Shown: piece by piece, positions 13,601 to 26,000 of the stretch
Layout: the number at the start of each line of letters is the position of its first letter
How positions within the stretch are numbered: position 1 is the first letter of the stretch
From: Pisaster brevispinus
Lineage: Eukaryota > Echinodermata > Asteroidea > Forcipulatida > Asteriidae
DNA: 64,000 nucleotides
Direction of reading: 5' to 3'
Assembly (NCBI GenBank): GCA_023634235.1
Contig: JAMKCF010000018.1
Span: 5,237,474 to 5,301,473 of the forward strand
The notes under the pieces: generated by a model
The model's database searches: none
What the model was told of the DNA's origin: nothing
Seen by the model: the letters and a program-made list of their open reading frames with translations, nothing else
Program-made: the position numbers and the translations under genes

Positions 13601-14787
13601 TGCCTTAGGTATCCCTGCATCCGAAAATTAGAGTTCTGCGGCCGATGAGGGCAGGTTTCACACCGGAAAAGACCAGCAAGCGGGCACGCTACAAACCCCC
13701 CGCAAAACACCTTCAACTCGTCTTTGCTGTCAAAGAGACAATAATGAGGTGAGATTGGGAATAACTCTCGTTCTAGGGGGGCTAGAGAGATGATTTTTTT
13801 ACCTGACTCTGCCTTAGGTATCCCTGCATCCGTAAATTAGACTTTCACGGCCGATGAGGGCAGGTTTCACACTGGAAAAGACCAGCAAGCGGGGACGCTA
13901 CAACCCCCCGCAAAACACCTTCAACTCGTTTTTGCTGTCAAAGAGACAAAGACAAAATAAGGATGGTCATTTCACCCCCAAGGCATCATCGGATCTGCAC
14001 AAGTTTTATACCACTGGAAAGCCCGTCTCAAGGGCTATCTCTGCCATGAATTTGGGGTCGCTGACGATTCTGTAGGCGAGGCGAGCGGCCTGGATGCTAG
14101 GCCTACCCCTAAGAGATATTAAAAAAATTCCAGGGGCCGGCTGCGAAGCAAGGTCTCGCCGGCCGGGGTAATGGCCCAAAATAAATTTGAGGTGAAATTG
14201 GGAATAACTCCCGTTCTAGGGAGGCTAGAGAGATGAATTTTTGACCTGACTCTGCCTTAGGTATCCCTGCATCCGAAAATTAGAGTTCTGCGGCCGATGA
14301 GGGCAGGTTTCACACCGGAAAAGACCAGCAAGCGGGCACGCTACAAACCCCCCGCAAAACACCTTCAACTCGTCTTTGCTGTCAAAGAGACAATAATGAG
14401 GTGAGATTGGGAATAACTCTCGTTCTAGGGGGGCTAGAGAGATGATTTTTTTACCTGACTCTGCCTTAGGTATCCCTGCATCCGTAAATTAGACTTTCAC
14501 GGCCGATGAGGGCAGGTTTCACACCGGAAAAGACCAGCAAGCGGGGACGCTACAACCCCCCCGCAAAATACCTTCAACTCGTTTTTGCTGTCAAAGAGAC
14601 AAAGACAAAATAAGGATGGTCATTTCACCCCCAAGGCATCATCGGATCTGCACAAGTTTTATACCACTGGAAAGCCCGTCTCAAGGGCTATCTCTGCCAT
14701 GAATTTGGGGTCGCTGACTATTCTGTAGGCGAGGCGAGCGGCCTGGATGCTAGGCCTACCCCTAAGAGATATTAAAAAAATTCCAGG

Positions 14788-15231
14788 GGCCGGCTGCGAA
14801 GCAAGGTCTCGCCGGCCGGGGTAATGGCCCAAAATAAATTTGAGGTGAAATTGGGAATAACTCCCGTTCTAGGGAGGCTAGAGAGATGAATTTTTGACCT
14901 GACTCTGCCTTAGGTATCCCTGCATCCGAAAATTAGAGTTCTGCGGCCGATGAGGGCAGGTTTCACACCGGAAAAGACCAGCAAGCGGGCACGCTACAAA
15001 CCCCCCGCAAAACACCTTCAACTCGTTTTTGCTGTCAAAGAGACAAAGACAAAATAAGGATGGTCATTTCACCCACAAGGCATCATCGGATCTGCACAAG
15101 TTTTATACCACTGGAAAGCCCGTCTCAAGGGCTATCTCTGCCATGAATTTGGGATTGCTGACGAGTCTGTAGGCGAGGCGAGCGGCCTGGATGCTAGGCC
15201 TACCCCTAAGAGATATTAAAAAAATTCCAGG
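14788..15231. repeat. Short satellite unit, 444 bp (single A/B hybrid module + C)
   Basis: Only one A/B module separates two C modules. It is A-type at its start and B-type at its end, switching near CAACTCGTTTTTGC at about 15,020, as expected of a crossover between A and B. Confidence 0.9.
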
Positions 15232-16536
15232 GGCCGGCTGCGAAGCAAGGTCTCGCCGGCCGGGGTAATGGCCCAAAATAAATTTGAGGTGAAATTGGGA
15301 ATAACTCCCGTTCTAGGGAGGCTAGAGAGATGAATTTTTGACCTGACTCTGCCTTAGGTATCCCTGCATCCGAAAATTAGAGTTCTGCGGCCGATGAGGG
15401 CAGGTTTCACACCGGAAAAGACCAGCAAGCGGGCACGCTACAAACCCCCGCAAAACACCTTCAACTCGTCTTTGCTGTCAAAGAGACAATAATGAGGTGA
15501 GATTGGGAATAACTCTCGTTCTAGGGGGGCTAGAGAGATGATTTTTTTACCTGACTCTGCCTTAGGTATCCCTGCATCCGTAAATTAGACTTTCACGGCC
15601 GATGAGGGCAGGTTTCACACCGGAAAAGACCAGCAAGCGGGGACGCTACAACCCCCCCGCAAAACACCTTCAACTCGTTTTTGCTGTCAAAGAGACAAAG
15701 ACAAAATAAGGATGGTCATTTCACCCCCAAGGCACCATCGGATCTGCACAAGTTTTATACCACTGGAAAGCCCGTCTCAAGGGCTATCTCTGCCATGAAT
15801 TTGGGGTTGCTGACGATTCTGTAGGCGAGGCGAGCGGCCTGGATGCTAGGCCTACCCCTAAGAGATATTTAAAAAATTCCAGGGGCCGGCTGCGAAGCAA
15901 GGTCTCGCCGGCCGGGGTAATGGCCCAAAATAAATTTGAGGTGAAATTGGGAATAACTCCCGTTCTAGGGAGGCTAGAGAGATGAATTTTTGACTTGACT
16001 CTGCCTTAGGTATCCCTGCATCCGAAAATTAGAGTTCTGCGGCCGATGAGGGCAGGTTTCACACCGGAAAAGACCAGCAAGCGGGCACGCTACAAACCCC
16101 CCGCAAAACACCTTCAACTCATCTTTGCTGTCAAAGAGACAATAATGAGGTGAGATTGGGAATAACTCTCGTTCTAGGGGGGCTAGAGAGATGATTTTTT
16201 TACCTGACTCTGCCTTAGGTATCCCTGAATCCGTAAATTAGTTTTTCACGGCCGATAAGGGCAGGTTTCACACCGGAAAAGACCAGCAAGCGGGGACGCT
16301 ACAACCCCCTCGCAAAACACCTTCAACTCGTTTTTGCTGTCAAAGAGACAAAGACAAAATAAGGATGGTCATTTCACCCCCAAGGCATCATCGGATCTGC
16401 ACAAGTTTTATACCACTGGAAAGCCCGTCTCAAGGGCTATCTCTGCCATGAATTTGGGGTCGCTGACGATTCTGTAGGCGAGGTGAGCGGCCTGGATGCT
16501 AGGCCTACCCCTAAGAGATATTAAAAAAATTCCAGG

Positions 16537-17399
16537 GGCCGGCTGCGAAGCAAGGTCTCGCCGGCCGGGGTAATGGCCCAAAATAAACTTGAGGTGAAAT
16601 TGGGAATAACTCCCGTTCTAGGGAGGCTAGAGAGATGAATTTTTGACCTGACTCTGCCATAGGTATCCCTGCATCCGAAAATTAGAGTTCTGCGGCCGAT
16701 GAGGGCAGGTTTCACACCGGAAAAGACCAGCAAGCGGGCACGCTACAAATCCCCCGCAAAACACCTTCAACTCGTCTTTGCTGTCAAAGAGACAATAATG
16801 AGGTGAAATTGGGAATAACTCCCGTTCTAGGGAGGCTAGAGAGATGAATTTTTGACCTGACTCTGCCTTAGGTATCCCTGCATCCGAAAATTAGAGTTCT
16901 GCGGCCGATGAGGGCAGGTTTCACACCGGAAAAGACCAGCAAGCGGGCACGCTACAAACCCCCCGCAAAACACCTTCAACTCGTCTTTGCTGTCAAAGAG
17001 ACAATAATGAGGTGAGATTGGGAATAACTCTCGTTCTAGGGGGGCTAGAGAGATGATTTTTTTACCTGACTCTGCCTTAGGTATCCCTGCATCCGTAAAT
17101 TAGACTTTCACGGCCGATGAGGGCAGGTTTCACACCGGAAAAGACCAGCAAGCGGGGACGCTACAACCCCCCCGCAAAACACCTTCAACTCGTTTTTGCT
17201 GTCAAAGAGACAAAGACAAAATAAGGATGGTCATTTCACCCCCAAGGCATCATCGGATCTGCACAAGTTTTATACCACTGGAAAGCCCGTCTCAAGGGCT
17301 ATCTCTGCCATGAATTTGGGATTGCTGACGATTCTGTAGGCGAGGCGAGCGGCCTGGATGCTAGGCCTACCCCTAAGAGATATTTTAAAAAATGCCAGG
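16537..17399. repeat. Long satellite unit, 863 bp (A-A-B + C)
   Basis: An extra A follows the first A at about 16,800 (CAATAATGAGGTGAAATTGG instead of the B-type start), giving A-A-B-C. The length is 653 plus about 209, the reciprocal product of the 444-bp unit. Confidence 0.9.
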
Positions 17400-18052
17400 G
17401 GCCGGCTGCGAAGCAAGGTCTCGCCGGCCGGGGTAATGGCCCAAAATAAATTTGAGGTGAAATTGGGAATAACTCCCGTTCTAGGGAGGCTAGAGAGATG
17501 AATTTTTGACCTGACTCTGCCTTAGGTATCCCTGCATCCGAAAATTAGAGTTCTGCGGCCGATGAGGGCAGGTTTCACACCGGAAAAGACCAGCAAGCGG
17601 GCACGCTACAAACCCCCCGCAAAACACCTTCAACTCGTCTTTGCTGTCAAAGAGACAATAATGAGGTGAGATTGGGAATAACTCTCGTTCTAGGGGGGCT
17701 AGAGAGATGATTTTCTTACCTGACTCTGCCTTAGGTATCCCTGCATCCGTAAATTAGACTTTCACGGCCGATGAGGGCAGGTTTCACACCGGAAAAGACC
17801 AGCAAGCGGGGACGCTACAACCCCCCCGCAAAACACCTTCAACTCGTTTTTGCTGTCAAAGAGACAAAGACAAAATAAGGATGGTCATTTCACCCCTAAG
17901 GCATCATCGGATCTGCACAAGTTTTATACCACTGGAAAGCCCGTCTCAAGGGCTATCTCTGCCATGAATTTGGGGTCGCTGACGATTCTGTAAGCGAGGC
18001 GAGCGGCCTGGATGCTAGGCCTACCCCTAAGAGATATTTAAAAAATTCCAGG

Positions 18053-18496
18053 GGCCGGCTGCGAAGCAAGGTCTCGCCGGCCGGGGTAATGGCCCAAAAT
18101 AAATTTGAGGTGAAATTGGGAATAACTCCCGTTCTAGGGAGGCTAGAGAGATGAATTTTTGACCTGACTCTGCCTTAGGTATCACTGCATCCGAAAATTA
18201 GAGTTCTGCGGCCGATGAGGGCAGGTTTCACACCGGAAAAGACCAGCAAGCGGGCACGCTACAAACCCCCCGCAAAACACCTTCAACTCGTCTTTGCTGT
18301 CAAAGAGACAAAGACAAAATAAGGATGGTCATTTCACCCCCAAGGCATCATCGGATCTGCACAAGTTTTATACCACTGGAAAGCCCGTCTCAAGGGCTAT
18401 CTCTGCCATGAATTTGGGGTCGCTGACGATTCTGTAGGCGAGGCGAGCGGCCTGGATGCTAGGCCTACCCCTAAGAGATATTAAAAAAATTCCAGG
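18053..18496. repeat. Short satellite unit, 444 bp
   Basis: Single A/B hybrid module; an A-type module with the TATCACTGC variant runs directly into the B-type CAAAGACAAAATAAGG end near 18,310. Confidence 0.88.
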
Positions 18497-21400
18497 GGCC
18501 GGCTGCGAAGCAAGGTCTCGCCGGCCGGGGTAATGGCCCAAAATAAATTTGAGGTGAAATTGGGAATAACTCCCGTTCTAGGGAGGCTAGAGAGATGAAT
18601 TTTTGACCTGACTCTGCCTTAGGTATCCCTGCATCCGAAAATTAGAGTTCTGCGGCCGATGAGGGCAGGTTTCACACCGGAAAAGACCAGCAAGCGGGCA
18701 CGCTACAAACCCCCCGCAAAACACCTTCAACTCGTCTTTGCTGTCAAAGAGACAATAATGAGGTGAGATTGGGAATAACTCTCGTTCTAGGGGGGCTAGA
18801 GAGATGATTTTCTTACCTGACTCTGCCTTAGGTATCCCTGCATCCGTAAATTAGACTTTCACGGCCGATGAGGGCAGGTTTCACACCGGAAAAGACCAGC
18901 AAGCGGGGACGCTACAACCCTCCCGCAAAACACCTTCAACTCGTTTTTGCTGTCAAAGAGACAAAGACAAAATAAGGATGGTCATTTCACCCCCAAGGCA
19001 TCATCGGATCTGCACAAGTTTTATACCACTGGAAAGCCCGTCTCAAGGGCTATCTCTGCCATGAATTTGGGGTCGCTGACGATTCTGTAAGCGAGGCGAG
19101 CGGCCTGGATGCTAGGCCTACCCCTAAGAGATATTTAAAAAATTCCAGGGGCCGGCTGCGAAGCAAGGTCTCGCCGGCCGGGGTAATGGCCCAAAATAAA
19201 TTTGAGGTGAAATTGGGAATAACTCCCGTTCTAGGGAGGCTAGAGAGATGAATTTTTGACCTGACTCTGCCTTAGGTATCACTGCATCCGAAAATTAGAG
19301 TTCTGCGGCCGATGAGGGCAGGTTTCACACCGGAAAAGACCAGCAAGCGGGCACGCTACAAACCCCCCGCAAAACACCTTCAACTCGTCTTTGCTGTCAA
19401 AGAGACTATAATGATGTGAGATTGGGAATAACTCTCGTTCTAGGGGGGCTAGAGAGATGATTTTTTTACCTGACTCTGCCTTAGGTATCCCTGCATCCGT
19501 AAATTAGACTTTCACGGCCGATGAGGGCAGGTTTCACACCGGAAAAGACCAGCAAGCGGGGACGCTACAACCCCCCCGCAAAACACCTTCAACTCGTTTT
19601 TGCTGTCAAAGAGACAAAGACAAAATAAGGATGGTCATTTCACCTCCAAGGCATTATCGGATCTGCACAAGTTTTATACCACTGGAAAGCCCGTCTCAAG
19701 GGCTATCTCTGCCATGAATTTGGGGTCGCTGACGATTCTGTAGGCGAGGCGAGCGGCCTGGATGCTAGGCCTACCCCTAAGAGATATTTTAAAAAATTCC
19801 AGGGGCCGGCTGCGAAGCAAGGTCTCGCCGGCAGGGGTAATGGCCCAAAATAAATTTGAGGTGAAATTGGGAATAACTCCCGTTTTAGGGAGGCTAGAGA
19901 GATGAATTTTTGACCTGACTCTGCCTTAGGTATCCCTGCATCCGAAAATTAGAGTTCTGCGGCCGATGAGGGCAGGTTTCACACCGGAAAAGACCAGCAA
20001 GCGGGCACGCTACAAACCCCCCGCAAAACACCTTCAACTCGTCTTTGCTGTCAAAGAGACAATAATGAGGTGAGATTGGGAATAACTCTCGTTCTAGGGG
20101 GGCTAGAGAGATGATTTTTTTACCTGACTCTGCCTTAGGTATCCCTGCATCCGTAAATTAGACTTTCACGGCCGATGAGGGCAGGTTTCACACCGGAAAA
20201 GACCAGCAAGCGGGGACGCTACAACCCCCCCGCAAAACACCTTCAACTCGTTTTTGCTGTCAAAGAGACAAAGACAAAATAAGGATGGTCATTTCACCCC
20301 CAAGGCATCATCGGATCTGCACAAGTTTTATACCACTGGAAAGCCCGTCTCAAGGGCTATCTCTGCCATGAATTTGGGATTGCTGACGATTCTGTAGGCG
20401 AGGCGAGCGGCCTGGATGCTAGGCCTACCCCTAAGAGATATTTTAAAAAATTCCAGGGGCCGGCTGCGAAGCAAGGTCTCGCCGGCCGGGGTAATGGCCC
20501 AAAATAAATTTGAGGTGAAATTGGGAATAACTCCCGTTCTAGGGAGGCTAGAGAGATGAATTTTTGACCTGACTCTGCCTTAGGTATCCCTGCATCCGAA
20601 AATTAGAGTTCTGCGGCCGATGAGGGCAGGTTTCACACCGGAAAAGACCAGCAAGCGGGCACGCTTCAAACCCCCCGCAAAACACCTTCAACTCGTCTTT
20701 GCTGTCAAAGAGACAATAATGAGGTGAGATTGGGAATAACTCTCGTTCTAGGGGGGCTAGAGAGATGATTTTTTTACCTGACTCTGCCTTAGGTATCCCT
20801 GCATCCGTAAATTAGACTTTCACGGCCGATGAGGGCAGGTTTCACACCGGAAAAGACCAGCAAGCGGGGACGCTACAACCCCCCCGCAAAACACCTTCAA
20901 CTCGTTTTTGCTGTCAAAGAGACAAAGACAAAATAAGGATGGTCATTTCACCCCCAAGGCATCATCGGATCTGCACAAGTTTTATACCACTGGAAAGCCC
21001 GTCTCAAGGGCTATCTCTGCCATGAATTTGGGATTGCTGACGATTCTGTAGGCGAGGCGAGCGGCCTGGATGCTAGGCCTACCCCTAAGAGATATTTTAA
21101 AAAATGCCAGGGGCCGGCTGCGAAGCAAGGTCTCGCCGGCCGGGGTAATGGCCCAAAATAAATTTGAGGTGAAATTGGGAATAACTCCCGTTCTAGGGAG
21201 GCTAGAGAGATGAATTTTTGACCTGACTCTGCCTTAGGTATCCCTGCATCCGAAAATTAGAGTTCTGCGGCCGATGAGGGCAGGTTTCACACCGGAAAAG
21301 ACCAGCAAGCGGGCACGCTACAAACCCCCCGCAAAACACCTTCAACTCGTCTTTGCTGTCAAAGAGACAATAATGAGGTGAGATTGGGAATAACTCTCGT

Positions 21401-21764
21401 TCTAGGGGGGCTAGAGAGATGATTTTCTTACCTGACTCTGCCTTAGGTATCCCTGCATCCGTAAATTAGACTTTCACGGCCGATGAGGGCAGGTTTCACA
21501 CCGGAAAAGACCAGCAAGCGGGGACGCTACAACCCCCCCGCAAAACACCTTCAACTCGTTTTTGCTGTCAAAGAGACAAAGACAAAATAAGGATGGTCAT
21601 TTCACCCCCAAGGCATCATCGGATCTGCACAAGTTTTATACCACTGGAAAGCCCGTCTCAAGGGCTATCTCTGCCATGAATTTGGGGTCGCTGACGATTC
21701 TGTAAGCGAGGCGAGCGGCCTGGATGCTAGGCCTACCCCTAAGAGATATTTAAAAAATTCCAGG

Positions 21765-22208
21765 GGCCGGCTGCGAAGCAAGGTCTCGCCGGCCGGGGTA
21801 ATGGCCCAAAATAAATTTGAGGTGAAATTGGGAATAACTCCCGTTCTAGGGAGGCTAGAGAGATGAATTTTTGACCTGACTCTGCCTTAGGTATCACTGC
21901 ATCCGAAAATTAGAGTTCTGCGGCCGATGAGGGCAGGTTTCAAACCGGAAAAGACCAGCAAGCGGGCACGCTACAAACCCCCCGCAAAACACCTTCAACT
22001 CGTCTTTGCTGTCAAAGAGACAAAGACAAAATAAGGATGGTCATTTCACCCCCAAGGCATCATCGGATCTGCACAAGTTTTATACCACTGGAAAGCCCGT
22101 CTCAAGGGCTATCTCTGCCATGAATTTGGGGTCGCTGACGATTCTGTAGGCGAGGCGAGCGGCCTGGATGCTAGGCCTACCCCTAAGAGATATTAAAAAA
22201 ATTCCAGG
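21765..22208. repeat. Short satellite unit, 444 bp
   Basis: Same structure and same A-to-B switch as the short unit at 18,053, including the TATCACTGC variant, so the two probably descend from one event. Confidence 0.88.
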
Positions 22209-23071
22209 GGCCGGCTGCGAAGCAAGGTCTCGCCGGCCGGGGTAATGGCCCAAAATAAACTTGAGGTGAAATTGGGAATAACTCCCGTTCTAGGGAGGCT
22301 AGAGAGATGAATTTTTGACCTGACTCTGCCATAGGTATCCCTGCATCCGAAAATTAGAGTTCTGCGGCCGATGAGGGCAGGTTTCACACCGGAAAAGACC
22401 AGCAAGCGGGCACGCTACAAATCCCCCGCAAAACACCTTCAACTCGTCTTTGCTGTCAAAGAGACAATAATGAGGTGAAATTGGGAATAACTCCCGTTCT
22501 AGGGAGGCTAGAGAGATGAATTTTTGACCTGACTCTGCCTTAGGTATCCCTGCATCCGAAAATTAGAGTTCTGCGGCCGATGAGGGCAGGTTTCACACCG
22601 GAAAAGACCAGCAAGCGGGCACGCTACAAACCCCCCGCAAAACACCTTCAACTCGTCTTTGCTGTCAAAGAGACAATAATGAGGTGAGATTGGGAATAAC
22701 TCTCGTTCTAGGGGGGCTAGAGAGATGATTTTTTTACCTGACTCTGCCTTAGGTATCCCTGCATCCGTAAATTAGACTTTCACGGCCGATGAGGGCAGGT
22801 TTCACACCGGAAAAGACCAGCAAGCGGGGACGCTACAACCCCCCCGCAAAACACCTTCAACTCGTTTTTGCTGTCAAAGAGACAAAGACAAAATAAGGAT
22901 GGTCATTTCACCCCCAAGGCATCATCGGATCTGCACAAGTTTTATACCACTGGAAAGCCCGTCTCAAGGGCTATCTCTGCCATGAATTTGGGATTGCTGA
23001 CGATTCTGTAGGCGAGGCGAGCGGCCTGGATGCTAGGCCTACCCCTAAGAGATATTTTAAAAAATTCCAGG
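22209..23071. repeat. Long satellite unit, 863 bp (A-A-B + C), copy of the 16,537 unit
   Basis: Shares the private variants AATAAACTTGAGG, GCCATAGGTATCC and ACAAATCCCCCGC with the unit at 16,537, at a constant offset of 5,672 bp. The shared block continues through the C marks at 17400/23072 and 18053/23725. Confidence 0.9.
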
Positions 23072-26000
23072 GGCCGGCTGCGAAGCAAGGTCTCACCGGC
23101 CGGGGTAATGGCCCAAAATAAATTTGAGGTGAAATTGGGAATAACTCCCGTTCTAGGGAGGCTAGAGAGATGAATTTTTGACCTGACTCTGCCTTAGGTA
23201 TCCCTGCATCCGAAAATTAGAGTTCTGCGGCCGATGAGGGCAGGTTTCACACCGGAAAAGACCAGCAAGCGGGCACGCTACAAACCCCCCGCAAAACACC
23301 TTCAACTCGTCTTTGCTGTCAAAGAGACAATAATGAGGTGAGATTGGGAATAACTCTCGTTCTAGGGGGGCTAGAGAGATGATTTTCTTACCTGACTCTG
23401 CCTTAGGTATCCCTGCATCCGTAAATTAGACTTTCACGGCCGATGAGGGCAGGTTTCACACCGGAAAAGACCAGCAAGCGGGGACGCTACAACCCCCCCG
23501 CAAAACACCTTCAACTCGTTTTTGCTGTCAAAGAGACAAAGACAAAATAAGGATGGTCATTTCACCCCCAAGGCATCATCGGATCTGCACAAGTTTTATA
23601 CCACTGGAAAGCCCGTCTCAAGGGCTATCTCTGCCATGAATTTGGGGTCGCTGACGATTCTGTAAGCGAGGTGAGCGGCCTGGATGCTAGGCCTACCCCT
23701 AAGAGATATTTAAAAAATTCCAGGGGCCGGCTGCGAAGCAAGGTCTCGCCGGCCGGGGTAATGGCCCAAAATAAATTTGAGGTGAAATTGGGAATAACTC
23801 CCGTTCTAGGGAGGCTAGAGAGATGAATTTTTGACCTGACTCTGCCTTAGGTATCACTGCATCCGAAAATTAGAGTTCTGCGGCCGATGAGGGCAGGTTT
23901 CACACCGGAAAAGACCAGCAAGCGGGCACGCTACAAACCCCCCGCAAAACACCTTCAACTCGTCTTTGCTGTCAAAGAGACTATAATGAGGTGAGATTGG
24001 GAATAACTCTCGTTCTAGGGGGGCTAGAGAGATGATTTTTTTACCTGACTCTGCCTTAGGTATCCCTGCATCCGTAAATTAGACTTTCACGGCCGATGAG
24101 GGCAGGTTTCACACCGGAAAAGACCAGCAAGCGGGGACGCTAAAACCCCCCCGCAAAACACCTTCAACTCGTTTTTGCTGTCAAAGAGACAAAGACAAAA
24201 TAAGGATGGTCATTTCACCTCCAAGGCATTATCGGATCTGCACAAGTTTTATACCACTGGAAAGCCCGTCTCAAGGGCTATCTCTGCCATGAATTTGGGG
24301 TCGCTGACGATTCTGTAGGCGAGGCGAGCGGCCTGGATGCTAGGCCTACCCCTAAGAGATATTTTAAAAAATTCCAGGGGCCGGCTGCGAAGCAAGGTCT
24401 CGCCGGCCGGGGTAATGGCCCAAAATAAATTTGAGGTGAAATTGGGAATAACTCCCGTTTTAGGGAGGCTAGAGAGATGAATTTTTGACCTGACTCTGCC
24501 TTAGGTATCCCTGCATCCGAAAATTAGAGTTCTGCGGCCGATGAGGGCAGGTTTCACACCGGAAAAGACCAGCAAGCGGGCACGCTACAAACCCCCCGCA
24601 AAACACCTTCAACTCGTCTTTGCTGTCAAAGAGACAATAATGAGGTGAGATTGGGAATAACTCTCGTTCTAGGGGGGCTAGAGAGATGATTTTTTTACCT
24701 GACTCTGCCTTAGGTATCCCTGCATCCGTAAATTAGACTTTCACGGCCGATGAGGGCAGGTTTCACACCGGAAAAGACCAGCAAGCGGGGACGCTACAAC
24801 CCCCCCGCAAAACACCTTCAACTCGTTTTTGCTGTCAAAGAGACAAAGACAAAATAAGGATGGTCATTTCACCCCCAAGGCATCATCGGATCTGCACAAG
24901 TTTTATACCACTGGAAAGCCCGTCTCAAGGGCTATCTCTGCCATGAATTTGGGATTGCTGACGATTCTGTAGGCGAGGCGAGCGGCCTGGATGCTAGGCC
25001 TACCCCTAAGAGATATTTTAAAAAATTCCAGGGGCCGGCTGCGAAGCAAGGTCTCGCCGGCCGGGGTAATGGCCCAAAATAAATTTGAGGTGAAATTGGG
25101 AATAACTCCCGTTCTAGGGAGGCTAGAGAGATGAATTTTTGACCTGACTCTGCCTTAGGTATCCCTGCATCCGAAAATTAGAGTTCTGCGGCCGATGAGG
25201 GCAGGTTTCACACCGGAAAAGACCAGCAAGCGGGCACGCTACAAACCCCCCGCAAAACACCTTCAACTCGTCTTTGCTGTCAAAGAGACAATAATGAGGT
25301 GAGATTGGGAATAACTCTCGTTCTAGGGGGGCTAGAGAGATGATTTTCTTACCTGACTCTGCCTTAGGTATCCCTGCATCCGTAAATTAGACTTTCACGG
25401 CCGATGAGGGCAGGTTTCACACCGGAAAAGACCAGCAAGCGGGGACGCTACAACCCCCCCGCAAAACACCTTCAACTCGTTTTTGCTGTCAAAGAGACAA
25501 AGACAAAATAAGGATGGTCATTTCACCCCCAAGGCATCATCGGATCTGCACAAGTTTTATACCACTGGAAAGCCCGTCTCAAGGGCTATCTCTGCCATGA
25601 ATTTGGGGTCGCTGACGATTCTGTAAGCGAGGCGAGCGGCCTGGATGCTAGGCCTACCCCTAAGAGATATTTAAAAAATTCCAGGGGCCGGCTGCGAAGC
25701 AAGGTCTCGCCGGCCGGGGTAATGGCCCAAAATAAATTTGAGGTGAAATTGGGAATAACTCCCGTTCTAGGGAGGCTAGAGAGATGAATTTTTGACCTGA
25801 CTCTGCCTTAGGTATCACTGCATCCGAAAATTAGAGTTCTGCGGCCGATGAGGGCAGGTTTCACACCGGAAAAGACCAGCAAGCGGGCACGCTACAAACC
25901 CCCCGCAAAACACCTTCAACTCGTCTTTGCTGTCAAAGAGACAATAATGAGGTGAGATTGGGAATAACTCTCGTTCTAGGGGGGCTAGAGAGATGATTTT

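Noticed and set aside
16521..22405. Two identical 70-codon minus-strand frames (16,521 and 22,193)
   Set aside because: They are identical because the satellite block is duplicated, not because of coding constraint.
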